From contig PHBS01000021.1 of assembly GCA_002841995.1 (NCBI GenBank), forward strand, positions 1-33,790: a stretch of 33,790 bases of DNA, read 5' to 3'. The stretch is from Chloroflexi bacterium HGW-Chloroflexi-8. GTDB taxonomy: Bacteria > Chloroflexota > Anaerolineae > Anaerolineales > Anaerolineaceae. Below the pieces are notes generated by a model that was not told the origin of the DNA, did not search any database, and was given only the letters and a program-made list of their open reading frames with translations. Positions 33,265 through 33,790 of the stretch are shown one piece after another; position 1 is the first letter of the stretch, and each line of letters starts with the position of its first letter. Position numbers and translations under genes: made by a program.

Positions 33265-33790
33265 CTAGCCGAACACATACCCGTAGACCCTTTTGAGTAA
33301 GGGTTTACGAAAAATCCACATTCCAAATAAAGGCAAACCCAAGCCAGCAACAGCTATTATCAAAGTAAATAGAATGGTCTGGCTCAACAACCAGGGAGCA
33401 AAATGATAAATCCCTCTTGCCAGATACTGTGTCACCGGGATATGTGCCAGGTAGATTCCAAATGATTGAGACCCGATCTTTTCAATAAAATTACGCAAAG
33501 GTAAAATTTTATTGGTACTGAGTATTGCAAATAAGACAGTCATTGAATAAACAGCATCGAGTAAAGTTTCTCTGGTTTCAATCCAATTCAATCCGGAAAA
33601 TTTGATTAACCATTCCCATTCCAAAATTCCGAGGAAAAAGAGGACAATTGCCAATGAGATCCATGCTATAGTTTTTATTTCAAAAATCTTCTTGAATTCA
33701 TTGCGGTGAAAAGCAATAACAAGCCCAAGACTGAACCAAAAAATCCTCACAATGAACAGCCATTTTGGGAATAGTTTGATCAGGAGTAAA
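33265..33790 (-). CDS. Acyltransferase family 3 membrane protein, cut by the window edge
   Basis: The track starts this ORF at a GTG at 33750, but the frame stays open to the window end (visible upstream residues LLLIKLFPKWLFI), so only the last 174 residues of a longer protein are seen. LEWEWLIKFSGLNWIETRET, SQSFGIYLAHIPVTQYL and the end KRVYGYVFG match the corresponding parts of the next gene. It is a full-size paralogue truncated only by the window, with about five membrane spans in view. Its stop is 11 bases before the next start. Confidence 0.85.
   Translation of the reverse strand, partial: LLLIKLFPKWLFIVRIFWFSLGLVIAFHRNEFKKIFEIKTIAWISLAIVLFFLGILEWEWLIKFSGLNWIETRETLLDAVYSMTVLFAILSTNKILPLRNFIEKIGSQSFGIYLAHIPVTQYLARGIYHFAPWLLSQTILFTLIIAVAGLGLPLFGMWIFRKPLLKRVYGYVFG

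Noticed and set aside
33265-33750. Stand-alone 161-residue acyltransferase fragment starting at GTG
   Set aside because: The frame is open without a stop to the window edge and the upstream residues fit a membrane protein, so the truncation is due to the window.

Overview
The window looks like an AT-rich bacterial chromosome segment, probably from the Chloroflexota (an Anaerolineae-like anaerobe). That assignment is an inference. It rests on the mix of an adenosylcobalamin ethanolamine ammonia-lyase, two DegV proteins, a type III pantothenate kinase, an ETF plus membrane FeS oxidoreductase module, and a lipoprotein carrying a YLPFINN segment after its lipobox, which I recall as common in Chloroflexota surface proteins. 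I saw no rRNA, tRNA, CRISPR array, insertion sequence or phage gene. Coding density is high and no gap exceeds about 165 bases.

Region 1 (about 1-4575, plus strand) is an ethanolamine-utilisation operon, eutA-eutB-eutC-eutL. It holds the reactivase, both lyase subunits and one microcompartment shell protein; any further eut genes would lie upstream of the window. Region 2 (4729-13068) holds housekeeping genes in both orientations: phosphoglucomutase, a DegV protein, a CoaX-like kinase with altered signature residues, a second DegV protein, a YbdG-type mechanosensitive channel, glutaminyl-tRNA synthetase, and an orphan transglutaminase-like protein. Two clear intrinsic terminators lie here, after glnS and between the orphan gene and etfA.

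Region 3 (13127-18079, minus strand) is a compact operon transcribed acyl-CoA dehydrogenase, membrane FeS/cytochrome b oxidoreductase (EMO type), etfB, etfA. It can be read as a complete electron path from an acyl-CoA to the quinone pool. The dehydrogenase lacks the usual C-terminal catalytic glutamate but has one at the isovaleryl-CoA dehydrogenase position.

Region 4 (18241 to the window end, minus strand) is a surface-polysaccharide operon of 14 genes that continues past the right edge. In transcription order it encodes two paralogous acyltransferase-3 proteins (the first cut by the window), a nucleotide-sugar epimerase, a GT2, a sulfotransferase, a GT4, a Wzy-type polymerase, a GT2, a GT4, a GT39-like membrane glycosyltransferase, a GT4, a fused Wzz/BY-kinase, a lipoprotein with CBM9-like and DNRLRE domains, and a GmhB-like phosphatase. 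Most junctions are overlaps or gaps under 25 bases. The one large gap (76 bases, before the BY-kinase) carries a TATAAT box abutting an 18-base perfect palindrome, suggesting a separately controlled sub-operon. The products would assemble a sulfated and acylated Wzy-dependent glycan under tyrosine-kinase control. No flippase, priming transferase or outer exporter is in view.

Several starts were moved from the ORF-track position to a downstream ATG with a better ribosome-binding site (second degV, mscS, glnS, gmhB-like). The last ORF in the track is not a 161-residue gene but the 3' part of a gene open to the window edge.
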